Positions 23,532 through 26,917 of a stretch of 26,917 bases of DNA are shown in pieces (position 1 is the stretch's first letter; every line of letters starts with the position of its first letter). Below the pieces are notes generated by a model that ran no database searches, was not told the origin of the DNA, and worked only from the letters and a program-made list of their open reading frames with translations. Made by a program: the position numbers and the translations under genes. The stretch is from the NCBI GenBank assembly GCA_021791615.1, contig JAJYWG010000458.1, forward strand, positions 1 to 26,917, given 5' to 3'. The DNA is from Actinomycetes bacterium. Lineage in GTDB: Bacteria; Actinomycetota; Acidimicrobiia; Acidimicrobiales; RAAP-2.

Positions 23532-23545
23532 CGGCTTACTTTTTT
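23518..23545 (+). terminator. Intrinsic terminator of the PP2C-FHA-kinase-HTH operon
   Basis: GCCGAT (23518-23523) and ATCGGC (23530-23535) form a perfect 6-bp stem with a 6-base loop, followed by TTACTTTTTT (23536-23545). It lies about 30 bases after the HTH gene stop. The T tract stands out in this GC-rich region. The stem is short, so read-through may be partial. Confidence 0.65.
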
Positions 23546-23572
23546 ACCCGGTGGGAAGGTAGGCGACGCGGG

Positions 23573-26500
23573 ATGGGGATTGCGCTGTTGGCGGCGCGCT
23601 GGCGGGGTGCTTTTGGCTCGCGTTGGAGGCGCTGGGGGGTGAGGGGCCGGATTCGTGCGGGCGTCTTCGGCACGGCCGTCCTCCTCTACGCAGTGTTGGC
23701 CGCCATCTCCCACGGAATCCCGGCAGCTGACGTGCATCTAAACGACGGGGCGGTCTGGGTGACTCGATCGTTGCAGGATCAGGTGGCCCGTTTCGACTAC
23801 CCGGTGTCCCAGCTCGATGCACAGGTCACACCTCTCGGCTCGTCCCCCGGCGTCCTCCAGAGTGGCTATACGGTCTTCTCGTACCAGTCTCAGCTGGGAG
23901 AGCTCCGAGCCGTCGACGTCGCCGGGGTTACCTTGGGCAACATCGTCAAAGTCCCTCCACTCTCGCAGGTTACGCTGGGCGGCGGCACGCTGACCGTGGC
24001 GTCAGGCGGGAGCGCGTGGGTCCTCACAGCCGACCAGGCTGCGTCGATCGATCTGAAGCACCCGACGTTGGCCAATCTGGGGACTGACATCTCCGGGTAC
24101 GCGGTGGCCGCCGGGGAGGACGGGACGGCGCACGCCTACTCGGTGGCCGATCAGACCATGGTCAACCTCTCGTTCGGTGCCGGCGGGGTACTGACCCGCC
24201 AGTCACAGCACATGGCGACGGCACCGAATGCGATCGATGTCGCCGTCAGCTCGGTGGGCTCGATCCCCGTGGTGCTCGACGCCGACCACGCGACCCTGAC
24301 CATCGGAGGGAACCAGCCGGTGCACATCCCCGCCACTCCCGGCCAGCCGCAAGACCTCCAAGTGCAGCAGCCCGGACCTGCCAACAGCGTGGCCTACGTA
24401 GCTTCCGACCTCGGTCTGTACGCGGTGCCATTGGGCGGTGGTGCGGCCGTCAAGGTATGGGGTGGTAACCGCTCTCAAGGGCCTCCGGCTGCCCCCGTCT
24501 ATGTAGCAGGACGTGTGCAGGCCGCCTGGGCGTCCACGAACACCTACGTCTATCGCGATGGCACCGGGATTGCTCACCGCATCGTTCCGCAGTCTGCGTT
24601 CCCGCCGCACGCCACGCTCAGGTTTCGGGTCAACCGTGATGTGGTGGTGTTGAACGACACGACCGGAGGCGACGTCTGGACCCAGCAGGGAGACAGCCTG
24701 ACCCAAGCGGCCGACTGGAGTCAGCTCGAGTCGGGCATCAACCCGAACTATGCCAACCAGAGGAACGGCAAGGGGCCGAGCAACACGTCACAGAATCACC
24801 TGGCGCCGGTCGCCACCGACGAGAGCTTCGGTGCCCGTCTGGGTCGCACCACGGTGTTGCCCGTGCTCCTGTTCGACTCCGACCCCAACGGGGACCCGCT
24901 CACGGTCACGGCTCCGTCGTCGGTTCCGGCTGCCGACGGGACCATGCAGATCGCGGACAACGGCACCGTGTTGGAGTACACGCCGACACCGGGACAGTCC
25001 GGCTCGTTCACTGTGCCTTACACCATCTCTGACGGGGCGGGCGGCAACGATTCGGCCACAGCGAACTTGACAGTCACCATTGATCCCGCCTCCGTCGAGT
25101 CTCCGCCGGTGCAGGTCGCGTCGACGTCGGTGACTGTCCAACAGGGCAAGACCGTCCAGTTCGACGGGCTGTCGGGCTGGTATGACCCGGAGGGCGATCC
25201 GTTCCAGATCGAGTCGGCCACGGTTACTGGGGGCAACGAGGTCACCTTCAATCCGGTGGGCACCGTGACTGTCTCCGCTTCGGGAGCTGCCGGAGCCCAG
25301 ACCGTGAGCCTGACCATGGGGGACTCACTGGGGCGGACCCGTACCGGGACGGTGGTCGTCGACATCCTGGGGCCGGGCACGACCGGGGCGCCCCAGACAC
25401 GTCCGTTCCTGGCTCAGGCCACTGCGGGCATCGCCACGGTGCTCGACCCTCTTCGCGTGGACTCGGATCCGAACGACGTGCCCATGCGGCTGTCGTCGGT
25501 GACCGTCGACCCCCAGAGCGCGCGGGTCCCCGGTCTGGTCGTGACCCCGGACTACCAAAGCGGCCGCATCGCGTTCACTGCAGCCCAGCCGGGCACCTAC
25601 TACCTGCGCTATGTGGCCACCGACACGCCCCCGAACGGCAATGGCCAGGCGAGTCAGCCGACTGCCGTGCGCGTGGACGTCGCCAACCCTGCCGCCACCG
25701 GGGGACCGGTGGCCATGAGCGAGGTGACCTCTCTCACACCGGGTGGATCTGCGCTGTTGCCGGTACTCGATACGGCGACCGCTCCGGCCGGGGGCGTGCT
25801 CGTCGTGCAGTCGGTCACCGTCCCTAATGGTTCGCAGCTCCAGGCCAGCGTGTTTCGGAGCACCGACGTGCGGGTGTCGACGGCCTCCGTGCTCACCGGA
25901 CCACAAATGGTCACCTATCGCATCAGTGACGGCACCAATTCGGCCACCGGTGAGATCGATGTCCTCCCGGCACCGCCAGCCCCGCCGGTCCTTGCCCCGG
26001 TGGCCGAGCCCCTGACCGTCACTGTCCCGGCCGGTCAGGTGGCACAGATCGACCCACTGACCACGGACTTCGATCCCTCGGGGGGCACCCTCTCCCTCAC
26101 GCCTGGCTCGGTGTCGGTCAACACCCAGCTGACCGCCATCCCCGGTGGCGACACGGGTCAGGCGTTCATCGACGGCGGGATCGTCCGCTATCAGGCACCG
26201 TCTCACACCGGCCAAGCCACTCTCCTGTACGGGATCACCGACACGTCAGGCCAGTCGGCCAACTCGAGCATCACCATCGATGTCGTCGCCGACCAGAGGG
26301 CTACCACGCCACCGGCCCCGCTGCCGTTGACGGCCAGCGTAGTAGCCGGGTCGCAGGTGACCATCCCCGTGCCGCTGGCAGGCATCGATCCGGCCGGCGA
26401 AGCTGTCATGCTGGTCGGTCTAGCCAGCGGGCCCAAGCTCGGCCAGGTGGTGGCGATGACGTCGGATTCGCTGACCTACCAGGCATTCCCGCTGAGCGGA

Positions 26501-26917
26501 GGCACCGACACGTTCCAGTACGAGGTTCGTGACAGCAGCGGCCTGATCGGCGACGGCGTTGTTCGTATCGGCGTGGCGCCGCCAGCCGCGCTCGATGAGC
26601 CACCGGTCGCCGTTCCCCAGACGGTGACCGTCCAGACCGGTCACGCGGTTGATGTGCCCGTATTGGCGGAAGACTTCGATCCCCAGGGGTACCTCCTCAC
26701 ATTCGCCCGGGGCACGGGTCTCACCGTTCGCGGCATGACCCCCGCTTCGGCGCAGATCGCGGGAACTGCCATCCGGATCATCGGCCCGCCGGCCCACCAA
26801 CGGGGAACGGTGACCTACACCCTTACCGACGGGCATGGTGCCGAAGCCATCGGGTCACTGGCCGTGGTCGGCATTCCGGGAGCGGAGAGCGACCCCCCGG
26901 TGGTCCACGACATCGTC
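23573..26917 (+). CDS. Membrane-anchored multi-domain Ig/cadherin-like surface protein (3' end outside window)
   Basis: An uninterrupted frame of 1115 codons runs to the right edge. The Arg-rich N-terminus (residues 1-28) and a single hydrophobic helix (about 29-46) form a type II anchor. Residues about 50-390 repeat beta-strand patterns (LNDGAVWVTRSLQDQVARFD, GGSAWVLTADQAASIDL, NSVAYVASDLGLYAVPLGGG) like a beta-propeller. From about residue 409 come roughly seven Ig/cadherin-like domains of 95-105 residues, starting near 409, 508, 605, 710, 803, 912 and 1008, with an eighth starting near 1106. The first opens with LAPVATDESFGARLGRTTVL and DSDPNGDPLTV, typical of Big_9-type domains. The start is ATG 23573 with GGAAGGTAGG about ten bases upstream. 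Adhesion, surface scaffolding or ligand presentation to the kinase are possible roles. Related actinobacterial loci, from memory, continue with MoxR ATPase, DUF58 and transglutaminase genes. Confidence 0.87.
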   Translation, partial: MGIALLAARWRGAFGSRWRRWGVRGRIRAGVFGTAVLLYAVLAAISHGIPAADVHLNDGAVWVTRSLQDQVARFDYPVSQLDAQVTPLGSSPGVLQSGYTVFSYQSQLGELRAVDVAGVTLGNIVKVPPLSQVTLGGGTLTVASGGSAWVLTADQAASIDLKHPTLANLGTDISGYAVAAGEDGTAHAYSVADQTMVNLSFGAGGVLTRQSQHMATAPNAIDVAVSSVGSIPVVLDADHATLTIGGNQPVHIPATPGQPQDLQVQQPGPANSVAYVASDLGLYAVPLGGGAAVKVWGGNRSQGPPAAPVYVAGRVQAAWASTNTYVYRDGTGIAHRIVPQSAFPPHATLRFRVNRDVVVLNDTTGGDVWTQQGDSLTQAADWSQLESGINPNYANQRNGKGPSNTSQNHLAPVATDESFGARLGRTTVLPVLLFDSDPNGDPLTVTAPSSVPAADGTMQIADNGTVLEYTPTPGQSGSFTVPYTISDGAGGNDSATANLTVTIDPASVESPPVQVASTSVTVQQGKTVQFDGLSGWYDPEGDPFQIESATVTGGNEVTFNPVGTVTVSASGAAGAQTVSLTMGDSLGRTRTGTVVVDILGPGTTGAPQTRPFLAQATAGIATVLDPLRVDSDPNDVPMRLSSVTVDPQSARVPGLVVTPDYQSGRIAFTAAQPGTYYLRYVATDTPPNGNGQASQPTAVRVDVANPAATGGPVAMSEVTSLTPGGSALLPVLDTATAPAGGVLVVQSVTVPNGSQLQASVFRSTDVRVSTASVLTGPQMVTYRISDGTNSATGEIDVLPAPPAPPVLAPVAEPLTVTVPAGQVAQIDPLTTDFDPSGGTLSLTPGSVSVNTQLTAIPGGDTGQAFIDGGIVRYQAPSHTGQATLLYGITDTSGQSANSSITIDVVADQRATTPPAPLPLTASVVAGSQVTIPVPLAGIDPAGEAVMLVGLASGPKLGQVVAMTSDSLTYQAFPLSGGTDTFQYEVRDSSGLIGDGVVRIGVAPPAALDEPPVAVPQTVTVQTGHAVDVPVLAEDFDPQGYLLTFARGTGLTVRGMTPASAQIAGTAIRIIGPPAHQRGTVTYTLTDGHGAEAIGSLAVVGIPGAESDPPVVHDIV

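Noticed and set aside
18485..26917. Type VII secretion or type VI secretion regulatory locus, suggested by FHA, kinase and phosphatase genes
   Set aside because: No EccC-type ATPase, WXG100 protein, mycosin, or Tss component is seen in the window.

Overview
The window is a GC-rich bacterial chromosome segment with strong G/C third-position bias, frequent GTG starts and many 4-base GTGA or ATGA stop/start overlaps. This style, the 42-residue 'SDGG-F-FGDA-F-GS' repeats at the left edge, and the PP2C/FHA/kinase/Ig-like locus at the right edge point to Actinomycetota, most likely an Acidimicrobiia-like lineage. That placement is inference. No rRNA, tRNA, CRISPR array, insertion sequence or phage gene was recognised.

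Region 1 (1-4296) holds two divergent, broken genes. On the minus strand is a secreted penicillin-acylase-family hydrolase with C-terminal FGDA repeats, running off the left edge. On the plus strand is a PucR-type regulator. The hydrolase carries two in-frame TAG codons and two frame changes that cancel out; the regulator carries two frame changes that cancel out. All other genes in the window read cleanly, so the damage is local: either real decay or a patch of poor consensus.

Region 2 (4510-17660) is a surface-polysaccharide locus. Two plus-strand glycosyltransferases (4510-6620) converge on a six-gene minus-strand operon (13087 down to 6629): glucose-1-phosphate cytidylyltransferase (rfbF), CDP-glucose 4,6-dehydratase (rfbG), a sugar C-methyltransferase, a 3,5-epimerase, a zinc-ribbon methyltransferase and an ABC exporter. 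A WbsX-like protein, a second GT2 enzyme, an SDR that could be the missing 4-ketoreductase and a GT-A-like protein of unclear function follow. Together they suggest synthesis, transfer and export of a glycan carrying a CDP-activated, 3-C-methylated 6-deoxyhexose. rfbH is not present, so a 3,6-dideoxyhexose route is not supported.

Region 3 (17746-18273) is a lone minus-strand SRPBCC-domain gene.

Region 4 (18485 to the right edge) is a phospho-signalling and surface-protein locus. In order it encodes a PP2C phosphatase, an FHA protein with a zinc ribbon, a transmembrane Ser/Thr kinase with an outside Fn3-like domain, and a degenerate-FHA protein with a C-terminal helix-turn-helix, all joined by 4-base overlaps. 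A hairpin-plus-T-tract terminator overlapping a TTGACA promoter follows. Last comes a membrane-anchored protein with a beta-propeller-like region and about seven Ig/cadherin-like domains, cut by the right edge. This is the most interesting system here: a complete write/read/erase phosphorylation set next to a large surface or adhesion-like protein.
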